A stretch of DNA of 64,000 bases, taken from Trichosphaerium sp. ATCC 40318 (Eukaryota > Discosea > Flabellinia > Trichosidae). Positions 48,347 to 63,500 of this stretch are shown here, one piece after another. The translations under genes and the position numbers were made by a program. The notes below the pieces were generated by a model that was not told the origin of the DNA, did not search any database, and saw nothing but the letters and a program-made list of their open reading frames with translations. The stretch spans positions 124,001-188,000 of the forward strand of contig JALMLS010000361.1 in NCBI GenBank assembly GCA_038496445.1, written 5' to 3'. Within the stretch, counting starts at the first letter, position 1. Each line of letters starts with the position of its first letter.

Positions 48347-49654
48347 ATGTCGTCATTCGAAATTGACCCAAAAGCTTATAAATCGCTTGAACTTTCATTA
48401 ACTATCGTACGTTATCATAATACTGGAATTGTAGTAATTTTTTGTGTACAACGCCCCAAAACCTCCCCTAACGTTTTTATGCAGGGAAGAGTAAAGGTTC
48501 ATGCTGTAGACGCTGCAAAACAATCGAATATCCGCCTCGATGTAACACGTCGCTCCAAAATCAGAGAGTCGCTTTCTAAAGTCGTTGCTTCTTTAAATTA
48601 TGAGGGTACAACTGCCTCTCTATCAATTGAGACACATTCCCTATCATTCCATGATTGCGCACATGCAGAAATCGATGTTTATGTACCAATTGGTTCAAAC
48701 ACAGAAATCAAAGCTCTAGTATCTTTAGGAGACGTACGCTTTATTTTCCAAGGAGAAAACTCCAAAAAAAATTTGCTCTTTCGAATAGCGTCTAATTTTT
48801 TGTTTTTCAGGTTGAGATCATTGAAGTCCCACAAAACACGTTAAAGACTGTTGACGCTTTTGTACACGCTGGTGCCATTATTATGGATGAAGTTCACGCC
48901 GAAAACGTTAACTTAGAGACTCGCCTTGGTCTTGTCAACACAGCTTCTGTAACTTCTCAAGAAGTCTCTGTTAAGACACAAACTGGAGCTGCTCTTCTCA
49001 AGAGTATTGTTGCTCATACCGTAAGCGTAGAAACTGATACCGGTGATGTTGAAATATCAAAAATGCAACTTCCTACTGGTGCAGGTTCTCTTACTGCCAA
49101 CTGCAACCTTGGACATCTCCGCATGCATGGATTAGTTGGTGGAAGTAAAGTCGACTTTAAAACACAATTGGGTTACTTGGAAGTTTACTTTGAAAAAGAT
49201 CATCCTGTACGTACTTTTACCTTATTACATCTTCCAAACTTTTCAATCAATTTGCTTTTCTGTTGTTTGTTCAAAATCAAGTGGAGTTTTTTGTTGCTTG
49301 TTGGTTCTTGTTTCTTATTTTTTTCTTCTTTTAGTTCGATGGTGGTTTTGAAGCCTCTTCTCCAAAAGGAAGTCTCCATATGGCTGGAAAATCTGATCCT
49401 ACTATGAATCTTCTTGCAAATGAAGAGACTCATGTTAAGGGTGTTGTCAAGGGAACTAAAGTAGCTCCTCGTATAACTACTCTTGCTTCACCTTCACGTC
49501 ATTTGACTGTAACTGCTGACAATGGACGTGTTTCAGTTGATTTGTTAGGACTTGAGAATCACGATTGTGATCATCATCATAAACATCATCACCATAACAA
49601 GCACCATCATAATAAGCATCACCATCGTCATGGTAAACACCATCATCACGAGTG
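48347..49654 (+). CDS. Beta-repeat (DUF4097-like) protein with His-rich tail
   Basis: About 350 residues. The middle is a run of short beta strands with regular spacing typical of DUF4097-like beta-solenoid folds (ENVNLETRLGLVNTASV, VSVKTQTGAALL, VSVETDTGDVEISKMQL, GSLTANCNLGHLRMHGL, VDFKTQLGYLEVYF). No signal peptide is seen at MSSFEIDPKAYKSLELS. The C-terminal 35 residues are an almost pure His/Lys/Asn tail (about 49560-49654), a likely metal-binding segment. Introns near 48407-48483, 48736-48810 and 49207-49335, two starting GTACG. Confidence 0.75.
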
Positions 49655-49931
49655 AGAATTCAAACTCTCAAATGTTTGACCTTATGTTGTAAATAAAAAA
49701 ATATCGTTATTGTTTATTTACACTCTACTGTTATGTTATTTTACTTGGCAAAAACACTCTTGCTATCCTAATTTTGTGCACTTTCACTCATAAACGCATG
49801 TATGCAAAATGCTTATCAAGGTCAAGGAGCAAACTGCGATGACGCTCGTACAACTTCCATTAAAGTATTGGTCTAGAACTTGGTCAAAAAAACACTTTGA
49901 GGTGTAAGTATTCATTATTACAACATTACTG

Positions 49932-50980
49932 TCACTGCTTGTAATAGATACCAGCTGTGCTTTCACGATTATTGACACCTTGTACGATAGCTGTGATTGA
50001 TTTAAAGTAATGCATTTCTCCAGCTTTTGGATCCTCGCCGGTGTAAAGATAAAATCCAGCAGCTTTAACAGCATTAGCCAACGCTATGGCATCTTTTAGT
50101 GTAGAAACATGAGTCACAATCTCTCCATCACCTGCGAGTGTTGTAGAAGGCAAGATGTAATAGTCTAAATAGCCACACGTAAGTTTTGATAAGGTCTTAA
50201 GTTCTTTATGTGAAACGCACTTGATTTAGTTTTGGGACATGCCTCAGCAGAATATATTGTCATTGTGTAGTCGGTCATATTTGGACCCAAATTTGTATCA
50301 TCAATGTGCATAGTAGGTGTAGCTATGTGGTTAACGTTAACGCAGAATACTAAAATCAAAAGAAACAAAATCATGTGTACCTGCGTATTTATCACATAGT
50401 ATGGTGAGGTGCGTCATTCTGGGTAGTCTCCCAAGAATCGGATCTCCGTTGGTGTATTGCATCGTCACACCTTTACCATCAGGCAACCCAGTTACCGACG
50501 ACTTGTTGAAGAATCCTAAGCAAGCCTTATACGAGTTAATTGGCACTAGAGCTTGGTTTTTGTACCTGAGCTGATGCATCCTCGTAATCTCCCCAAGCTT
50601 GACAACTTCCAGAGCGCTTATTATTTCCAACGCCCTACAACAGGGTTACGAAGAAATGTCGGTTTAAAAAACGTGTTTTTGAAAAGATTTGCGTACTGCC
50701 CCACAATTATCAATAGAATCATTACATACGGTTACTTTGTATTCGTACGAGCTTTCCTACCACATCAATAAATTATTCGTGATAAAAGTAGATATAAAAG
50801 GCGTGCATGGCAGTTGAAACAAGGGAGTTCACCCAGCCCTTTTATTACTTGACCTTGGATAAGTGATAAATCGTATTCTGTGCCATCAGGTGCTCGAATG
50901 CTCTCGCATTGTGCGTTACAGATATCGACGCAAATTAGGAGGACTACCAAGAAAGAAAATAAAATGGTGAAGAGTTGCAT
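49932..50980 (-). CDS. Secreted MRH-domain (mannose-6-phosphate-receptor-like) protein
   Basis: Probable luminal lectin of the secretory/endosomal pathway. The signal peptide MQLFTILFSFLVVLLICVD is followed by the MRH start (CESIRAPDGTEYDLSLI). Later exons give the MRH core: YKACLGFFNKSSV, DGKGVTMQYTNGDP, MTHLTILCDKY, then TPTMHIDDTNLGPNMTDYTM and SAEACP, with the expected order of Cys residues. A further exon (49932-50120) lacks a membrane helix, so the protein seems soluble. About four introns. Mannose-binding residues cannot be assigned with certainty. Start Met 50980. Confidence 0.65.
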
Positions 50981-51347
50981 CACGGTTTTTGCTAAAATAT
51001 TTGTGTTCTTTACTAAACTTTCGTTGACCCATAGGATACATGTGCACGTCATTTTGTATCTATCCACCGAATAGCCAATAAGAGCTATTAGAATAATATA
51101 CAGGATTTGTTGCATCTCTTCTCTGAAGGTCCAATACACATACCCCAAAAAAATCGAGCCAGTCGGTGTAATGCCGTCTGACACATCCTACGAGATTATA
51201 GAAGTAACATCTGAATTTTGTCACGTTAGGGTCTTGGCTTTAGGAGATTTCAGGAAGATTCTAGAAATCTCTGCTTTTTGGAATTCTTCCATACCTTCCA
51301 AGGCGATGTTAAGTAAGCTTTAGTATACACTTGAATTATTTTTATTT

Positions 51348-54405
<3,058 letters not shown>

Positions 54406-54644
54406 TTGTACGGGAGAACGGTAAAGCCAGAAACTACATAAATTTAGTCGAGATGGCCAAGGTATTACCGCAAATGCTATTATACACGTATAACTGCAAT
54501 AAGAACATACCCTTGACATTTTGTGAGTTTATAATTGTTCCGAATAATACAAGCTCCTTCAATTGAAGTCTACAAGCTGTTGACACTTCAATACGTTCAG
54601 TTATAGTAGTCAGCAGGTGTGAAAACTGGACGAAGTGTCGCTAT

Positions 54645-56015
54645 TTATTTGTTGAACGTCGCTACAAGATCAGCGTTGACTGGCGTTACGGGCTCTTTTC
54701 CTTCTAGTACTGCTAGCATGTTATCAAAACTCAATTGTTCCATACATCTAGATGCCATGTTATAATCAGTTTGGTTTTAAATCAGGTTAACGTACGTTCT
54801 TGTCTCGTATGTGGCTGTGCCAATATGTGGTGTCAAGCATACGTTTGGTATGGTTTTCAAGTCAGGATGTATCTCTGGCTCATTTTCAAATACGTCAAGC
54901 CCAGCGCCGGCCACTAAGGGTTTTTAAGCTGCTATTGACGTATGACAAGTGTTGTGTACCTTTACCGGATTTTAGAGCATCAACCAGTGCCTGCTCTTCA
55001 ATGACAGCACCACGTGCTGTGTTGATAATGTACACACCATCTTTCATATTATCAAACTCTTTCTTTGTTAAAAAATGGCGGGTGCTTGTATTCAATGGAG
55101 TGTTCATCGAAATAAAGTCTGATTTAGCTAGTAATTCATCCTTGGTTACGTATGTGGCGCCATGTTCCTCCTCTACTTCTTTACTCAACTGATTTCTATT
55201 CAACTTAAGTTAGCAAGCAACAAAGCTTGTAAAACAAGATTTTCATCGTGTCTACCTGTTGTGATACAATACTTTCATTCTCAATGGTTTAACACGCAAG
55301 GCTAAAGCCTTACCAATAGATCCTATACAATATAAGGAGAAAAAACGCTTTCTAGAATTTGTACCAAGTCCGAAAATGCCAAGCGTTTTTTCTTCGGGAT
55401 TATGACCCATAAACTTACACCAACCACCTGTGGCGTGATCAGTCGAGTGACGTTTCAATTATAAATGACATGGGGCTACCTGCACAGTTACCTTGACGCG
55501 TCCATCGCTCAGCAACGCCCATTTTGCGAGATACAATTATCTACACTCGGTTAAATTACATCTTGAGTACTACAGTACCAAATGAGCCAATGCAATGTCA
55601 GCAGTGGCCTCAGCGATTACATTTGGAGTGTTTGACACCCAGATACCTTAACTTAGTCTTAATACGCGTTTTGATACTGTACATCACGTAATACCTTTTT
55701 TTCCGGCGTAGGTAGCATCAATACAGTCATATCCAGCGCCATGGTTCGCAATAATTTTTAATTTCGGTAAACTATCAATAACCTTGGTGTTTTACGTTAG
55801 ATAACGCTTGCATACCACAAAATGAGTGTTACCTGACTTGTGATTGGCGCATGACCCATAAGAATGATCCCAAACGCCTCTTTAGCCTCTTTTATTATTG
55901 TTTCCACTGACGGTTTAGGGTCTGATGATAAAACAAAGTTATATTTCTCTCTGTGAGTGTCAGATATTTTAATCCACTTATATTCACCAATCAAGTACAC
56001 AAAAGGCTTTGACAT
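54645..56015 (-). CDS. D-isomer-specific 2-hydroxyacid dehydrogenase
   Basis: NAD(P)-dependent reductase of the glyoxylate/hydroxypyruvate reductase type. Start MSKPFVYLIGEYKW. The substrate domain includes LKIIANHGAGYDCIDA and GIWVSNTPNVIAEATADIAL. The Rossmann motif is LGIFGLGSIGKALA, split by an intron. Catalytic residues are all visible: Arg in YIINTARGAVIEE, Glu in DVFENEPEI, His in LTPHIGTATYETR. Ends NADLVATFNK. About eight introns. Exact substrate unknown. Confidence 0.88.
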
Positions 56016-56134
56016 TGTAACGAATTCGTGATTTTACCGAGTATAGCTGACTTATTGTATTCAAGTTGTAGTGACTTAGCGTTTCCATTTTCGGTTGGAA
56101 TAACATTGAAGAAACACAGAAAGATTATTGAAAA
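56016..56134. promoter_or_regulatory. Divergent gap, hydroxyacid dehydrogenase / unknown gene
   Basis: 119 bp between opposite start codons. No named element. Confidence 0.35.
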
Positions 56135-57344
56135 ATGAAGCGGGCTGCCTCTCCACCACTAATCGAACCTTCCAAGAAGATAAGAAAGCTAACAGACTAT
56201 TGTACAGACTCTCTAGAGTCATTACCTGATGATAAACTACAAGAACAGCTTAGCAAATGCCAAGCACCTCTAGGTATGTAAAAAAAGGTTTCGCTGTACT
56301 TTTCTGAATTGGCAGCAGTTGCATTTCAAAGAAATCACGTGCTAGTTAAACTGTTTACCTTATGATCATTTTTAAAAAGAATGAAAAATCACGTGACTTA
56401 TAATAAAAATAGAATCTTTGTCTGAAAAGCTTGTAGAGCAAATCGCTAGTTTACACGCAAAAGAAGTCTTAAAATCAGTATTCAATAAACAGCCTAACCT
56501 GCCAAACATCAAGCATAATGCAAAGGCCCAAGATAAAGTGCTTTTAGCTGTAAAAGCTCAAGTGGATACAATGATCTATACCAAAGAGTTCAAATCTCGT
56601 TTTGATGACTGGATCAAAGCAATGAGAGAGTTTTTAAAGAACGTTACTGAAGAGGACTCTATAGACTCAAAGGAAGAGTCGAGCTTGGATCTAGAACAAA
56701 ATTTTCCGGCACCAAATTGTGACACTGAAGAACAAATAAACCAGCTGTTGCTTTTAGCTGAAATTACAAAGTTAAGAATAGGTATGCATTAAAATGTTTA
56801 GTTCTTTATGCTTTCAATAGATACTACTTCCCTTTGTTTGTATTTCTGAAAATATTACTTTTATTGCACGCCTGTGTTGCAGTCAAATCAACTAAGTACC
56901 TCTTTTCAACGCATTTCTGAATGTGGGATTGCGTATTGCTTCTCCTTAATCCTTTGTATAGAGAAACATTCAGCAGAGCTACGTGGTGACTCTTATGAAT
57001 GTAATTGTGTCTATGCAACTGTTGGCACATGTCAGGATAAAATAGCTCTTTCTTTTGAGCGCAGATGGTTCAATAATTATACAGATAAGTGGATTAAAGA
57101 GTTTAGTTTTTCTTCCAATGGTCAATCCATTTTCAATGAGGTCAGTACTGAAAACTCAGTTGACAAAAAATGTGATTATAAAGATGTAGAGAAACTCCAA
57201 CAAGATATGTTAAAACTCATTTCACCTCAGCTTGGTAGTGATGTAGAAATGACTTTTACCTTTGATCAGTTCCTCACATTTTTACACCTTGTGTTTGACT
57301 ATGACCGTGATAAAATGTATCCTGGTTTCTTAATTGATTTCTAA
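56135..57344 (+). CDS. Unrecognised protein, about 300 residues
   Basis: Not recognised. Starts MKRAASPPLIEPSKKIRKL, a basic leader that could act as a nuclear-localisation signal. Three or four exons (introns about 56273-56411 and 56781-56956). Helical parts include KVLLAVKAQVDTMIYTKEF and QINQLLLLAEITKLR. The last exon has CVYATVGTCQDKIALSFERR, KWIKEFSF and FDQFLTFLHLVFDYDRDKMY. No membrane helix or signal peptide. The frame is consistent across exons, so it is probably a real, fast-evolving gene. Confidence 0.65.
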
Positions 57345-57567
57345 TTACATTGACATCATGAAGTGCTACAAGTAAAGCAATTATAGCAACCTTTGTATTG
57401 ATCAAAGCTTACAGACAATAAAGATGACAGTTTTACTGAGAAGTTGTCGCCCTCTTACACATGTCTATTAATAATGGAACTGTAGTATGTTACTTGTTTC
57501 TGTATTTAGCTTTTTTTGAAATACGTGTTTAATTAGTATGTCTTATTTTGTTTATTCAGTTATTTTT

Positions 57568-60500
57568 TTAATTTACAAGCTTATTTAGTAACACATGAAC
57601 AGTGTGATTAAAGTCAATTGTCTTTTGTTTCCAACATCGATGTATTTTCTTTGTGAAAAACTCACCAGCTTCAGTATCGTTTAAATCTGGTTTTAAACGG
57701 TCTCTAAGGAACTTAACATGTTCAACACTAGATACTTCAGGTAATCCTGCACTTAACATCTACAAAAAGGTGAGTTACACAAGGTTTGAGTAAATATCGG
57801 TTTGTTTCAGTCAAAAAAAAAAAAGGAACAAGTGTTTTTGCTTGAGTTCTCGGTTACTACGTACCAATGAGAAAAGGATATAAAAAAGGTTATCATGGCG
57901 ACGTAATACATTATATGCCTTACAACAAGTATCTACAAAACGTTCAAAATTTTCGTCTGTACCCATGACACCTTAATGTGTTGTAAGCATAAAACCACAA
58001 AAAAAAAAGAAGAAAACTCTACCAAGCAAATAGATCGTTTTGTAGTGCTTTTTTTGAAATATACATACCGTAGTATTGATCAATAAATACAAGGTCAGCC
58101 TTATCAGCCCAAATTTTACCAACAATACGTCGGTAGTTTCCAAGAATATGACCAAAATCAATGTGAAAAATTTGACCATTTTTCTTCAACATGATGTTAT
58201 CATTATGACGATCAGCAAGTCCAAGTACAAAAGTTATTACAGTATAACCTGCAAGTGATCGTATAAAATTATCTACAGCAATTTCCATAGCCTCATCTGT
58301 AGTATTCCATTTTTGAAGCCACTTATAAAGAGTACCAGAGTTAAGAAATATCTTTGTCTTATTCTTATCCATGTCCTTCAATTAAATCAGTAAATAGTGC
58401 ATGGACAAAATTTTTAATAACTTAGGATAGCAAATCAAACATTCCTGTAGAGTCACAGACGTTTGTGAGTCGTAACTTTTTCAATAAGAAAAAGGAGAAA
58501 ATAATAGGAAAAAACTCGCATGTTCTTGTTTTAGTTTAAGTATTAAAAAACCACCCCGTACGATGTTAATATCAGATGTTGTCATAGAATTCTTTACAAC
58601 TTCTATAAATCCACACTCATCACCAGTAGCAAGAACCTTATATGGGCTCAACAATAGGTCAAGACCTTGTTTTTTCCACAACTGTTAAACAAGTGTCAGA
58701 GTAAAAATAATACGCAAAAAATCGTTGACGTACGATATCAATTGCTCTTATGAGTTGCATGACCAATACATCTTGTCTTAAATCATCTCCAGCTTTGTAT
58801 ATGGCATGGTACGGTTCTTCATTTTCGGCATTTTTAAACGCAAGCCAAAGAGGAACCTATTGTTTTTACGTTAATTAAGCCAAAAAAAAACGATAAAAGG
58901 CGTACTGTTTTGGAGCTCATGACACGACATTTATCTAAGATATAGCCACTACATATTATTCTAGAATCAAAGGGAGCTCTAAAAGTTTCTGGCCAACGAG
59001 TAGACTTTAAGTACTCGATAAGACGTTCTCGTTTTTCGATCTTTTTACCAACACGTCCAAAACTCTAAATAAAAGTAAGAAACTGTGCAATCCTTTTCAC
59101 TTAATACAAACGTACCTTAATATCCATAGCGATTTGTTGTAGCTTATTATACACACGTGTTTCTTTTTGAAGCTCTGTACGGAAATTCTCACCAACACTT
59201 GTTTTGAGGTATGCTTCAAGCAACAACCTGTTAAAACGAAAAAGTTAGCTGAAAACTGTATTTTTTTCTTTGATGAAAATGACGTTTCTTACCCAAACCG
59301 ATTACCAACTTCTGGGTTATGTATTTCTGACTTTAATTGCCAAAAGAAATAATGACCAATATATTGATTGGTAGAGCACTTTTGAATAAGAAAACGAGCT
59401 AATGCAGAATCGTGAAAATGCTCAAACTTGATAGCCTGGGTGAGCTGCAACATGACTCTATAAATCTGATAATCGGTGCAGTTTTGTAGTATTTTTACTG
59501 CCAGCTCTCTAACGAGTTGATCTGCAAAGTCAACATGCAAAAGTCTCAACGCTAAAAACACAAGTAAGCACGTGATAAACATCTAAAAAAGTTCGTCAAA
59601 AAAAATACGTTACCTAAGATCAGTTTTGGCGGATAGTATTTTTCTTCTCTATCAGTACTCTTATCAAGAGTATCAATGTTAATAGAGTCAAATAACTCAT
59701 GAACGCGTATAACTTGAGCACGATCACCCCAGTCAATACAATGTAATAGCTTTGGTAAGTAAAGAGGAAAATCTTTAAAAAGATCAAAATGCTTGAGCAA
59801 ATATCTCTTTTCCCAATTAACCAAGTTATGCAATATATCATGTCTAGGCAAGGTATTAATAAGCAAATATGAAATTAAATCTTATTGTTGACATACGAGC
59901 AAATCTTATGGAACTTAGCCAGTTCTTCTTTGGATCGATTCGCAGCTGTGAATTTTTTCTTGCGTTTTTTTCTGTTTGATGAATTGTAAGTATCGTAAAT
60001 CATACTTCGACTCTGTATATTATTGATTCCCGCTGGATGACTGAATAGTTCCAATGAAAGAATTATAGGCTCTTCACCATTATTCTCAGCTGTAGTACCT
60101 GAAACAAATATTTGAGAAAAAGAAACAAGTTTGTTGGTTTCTAATTAGGTACCCAGTGCCTTTGGTTCATCGTCCCACAATTTAAACGAACAAAAACCTG
60201 TCCTCACAACATTCTTATAGGAAACAAGTTGTATATTCGTCCACCCTAGTGGTTGATCTGATGGCGTTATACCTTCATACGAGAGAGCTCCACTCTAAAC
60301 AAAACTTAGAACTAAATCACTTACAAAATCTCGTACATCTATCCGACCATATAATGTAACATGCAGACGTGCTTCACGTGGTAAGCGCGTACAAAATCGA
60401 CTGAAAGTTAGAGTTTCATCCCACACGGAGTTGGCCCTCTTAAGTACAACGTTCTTGGTTACACGTGTCTTTTTATCAAGCATCGTTGCTAAAGAAAATT

Positions 60501-63500
60501 GTAAGAATCTGAAAAGAAATAAGCAATGATCATTCAAATACTTACATCCATGGTAAATGCTACAAGCCACAAAAACACTCTTTACACGGTTTGGTGCACG
60601 TATACTGATAGCATCTAACACACGTATTGAAAATTTAAAGTTAAAGTCTTTGAGAATAGAGTAGTAAGGCATATTCAAATGTCTATGAACAGCACCAACA
60701 CTTGCTTCATTATCATTATCTAAAGGACTTGCAATTGCCTGCACGAAAACCAAGTATTAATAAACGCATAGAACAATATAGATTTAAGTACCTTATCAAT
60801 GATAGAAAGCTCTTTGGGATCAGCTACAATTTTCTCATAGCGCTCTTTTGGTACCAAAGAAAGAGATAACCTAAAACAATAAGTATTGTTACACAAAGCG
60901 GCATCAATGCTGTTTTTACCATGTAGCCTCATCAGCAAGCCTGAAACAATCGAAGTTGATTAGCATTTCTTCTTCATCAGCTAGGAACTCCAACTTGCCA
61001 CTTACCTATCGCACTTATTGTTAGTGCACAGAGAGAACGTTGTCGATCAAAAAGAAAAAGAAACCTACCTTTAGGATAAAATCGTTGGCTGTCTTGCCGT
61101 TTGGCATAAGTTTTGTTTTCCCTGCTCTGCCACCTTTCTTCTTACCCTATTTATGCGTTAGATAGGAGCCTTATTTCAAAAAGGGTAGTACCATCTTAAG
61201 AGTACGTTGCCGTTCTCGTATAAGTCTCTCGTGTTCTTTTTGTGCCTAAGAAATAAGGTAAGAAAAAAGGAGGAAGCATAAGATGTTTTGACAAAAAGTA
61301 TTTGACAACGTGCCTTTCGGAACATTTTTCTTTCTTTCTTTTTTATTTTATTCTGGGTCTTTTGGTTCTTTTTTCGCTCTCTTTGAGCCTTTTCTATCTT
61401 TTTAAGTGCTCTAACAGCTTCTTTCCTTTGTTCTTTTTCAAGCCTCTTATCATTTTCCTTTCTACTAAGACCGTACTTTCCTTCCATGTACCCATGTTCC
61501 ATTTGAAGTTGAGGTGATGACCCAATAGAATGACTTCGTATTAGACGTTTACGACGAGCTTGAGAAGAGCCTTGATTTGCATTAACTGACTTTCTTCGCT
61601 TTTGCTTCCTCTTGTTTCTGTAATCCACAAATTGTTCAGCAGAAGCATGCCTAAAGGACCAACTTTGAGTATTTATACACTTTATTGTTTTACGTACTCT
61701 CGATGCCGCTTCTTGCCTATTAGTAATGGTGATAAGGTGATAGTATTTGCTTTATCGGATATATCAGGTGCTGGAAACGAATCTGATAATGGTCTAGTAG
61801 TAGAGGAGTCATGTGCAGCAGCTGTGGAGTTCTATAAAGCTATATTAATAAAAATATCTGATATTTGCCCAAACTAACCTCTGACGAACTCGACGGTTCA
61901 GTAGGAATAGAGCTCTTGTGGCTACCATCATCATCGAATGGTGGTGCTGATCTTGACGCTGTAGAGCGGAAAGATAAAATGTTCGGAGAACTAATAGAAG
62001 CAGCTCTCCCAACTGTAGACCGTGGAGTTAAGTTTGTCACATAAGTGGGTACAACAAAACCGTTGTTCCTTGGTGATGCACTCGCAGTAGAGCTCACAGA
62101 TCCACTTTTAGACTCAAGCGAAGAAGTACTCTCTTTGTCATTAATAACAGAAGATATCTCTGTTGTGTCGGCTTCAAAAACACCTAGGACAACAGCTTCT
62201 GGTGGATTATGGCTACTTGACATTGACATCAGTGGTTGTGAAGTAATAGACCTACAAGAAACAATGTTAGAAACACTGTACTATTGAAGAGTTTGTGCGT
62301 ACTTTGGGTAAAGTAGCTCTCGTTCATCACTTCCTGCACTGACATTATCACGTTCCTATTAATATTAGCATCTTTTGGTGAGTATAATCACGTACTTCTG
62401 GTATAGGAGAAAGAGCACGATCCATAGCTGGGGAAGAGAGCTGAAGGTAAATAATTAATAAATCATTCGTTGTGAAATACTACTGTACATTTGTTGGAAT
62501 ATTAATCCTCTTAACTGTTTTAATAGACGCTGCAGAGTGCTAAACAATAACAATTAGATGTTGAAGTTAATTAATATTTGGTCGGTACAGCAGTTTTCTT
62601 TCTTTGTTGTTTGAGGATTTTGGGAAATTTCCTCTTTGGCGACTCCATATCTGTTTTGGAAGATAACTTAGAACCTAGTTTTTTTATGAATTAGTGACAG
62701 TGTTATAACAAATACAAAAGGAAGTCGGATAGGCATACTTGAAGGAGATTTTGTCTTAGTAGGAGATATCATATCATCACTCTCTCCGGATGCTTCAACA
62801 ACACTTTTAGAACCTCCAGATGTCTAACGAGATAAGTTAAACAACCAAATGATTAAACACTAACCTCTTCTGCTCCTGAATATCCTTCTTTCTTTACAAA
62901 TGGCCTTGAAAAAGCATTCTTAAAAGCCTAAGGGAAAAAACCTTTAGACAATGAACCATGCTATTTATAACGACATACACTTCTTGTTTTATGTTTAGTT
63001 CTCTTGTACATAACCCAGAAAGCATAGTCTCTGAGAGCACCAGCAGTTAATCCCGCTAAATAAAGAAACGTGAATAACAAATCACTTTTACTAGTTCTCC
63101 TTGACTTACGTTCTTGGTATGTCTTCTTGTATGATCCATCAGGGTAAACAATCTCAATTGCAAACAGCTGTGGTGCAACAAGGGGTGGTGGAACATACTT
63201 TTTATACTCTGGCCATTGTATTGCCTCAGAAGGATCAGCACGCTTTGGCATAAAACGTTCGCGATATCTAGAGATATAATCAATAAAATCAATGCAAAAT
63301 ACAATGGCAATAACATTACCTTGCGAATTGATGTCTGAAATCATTAGATTCCTCAGTTGGTTGATCAAGAAAAGATGAAACATCACCAATAATAGAAGTA
63401 ACAGAATTAAAAACTTCAAGTTCCTTCTCCAAGTTGATTTCAGCCTTCTCGAACTGAGATCTAGGAACCATCTCCAAATTTGGTGTAACAAACGTCGTTG

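Noticed and set aside
49784-50074. Minus-strand frame of 96 codons overlapping the MRH gene
   Set aside because: Different frame of the last MRH-gene exon and its downstream region; no motif.
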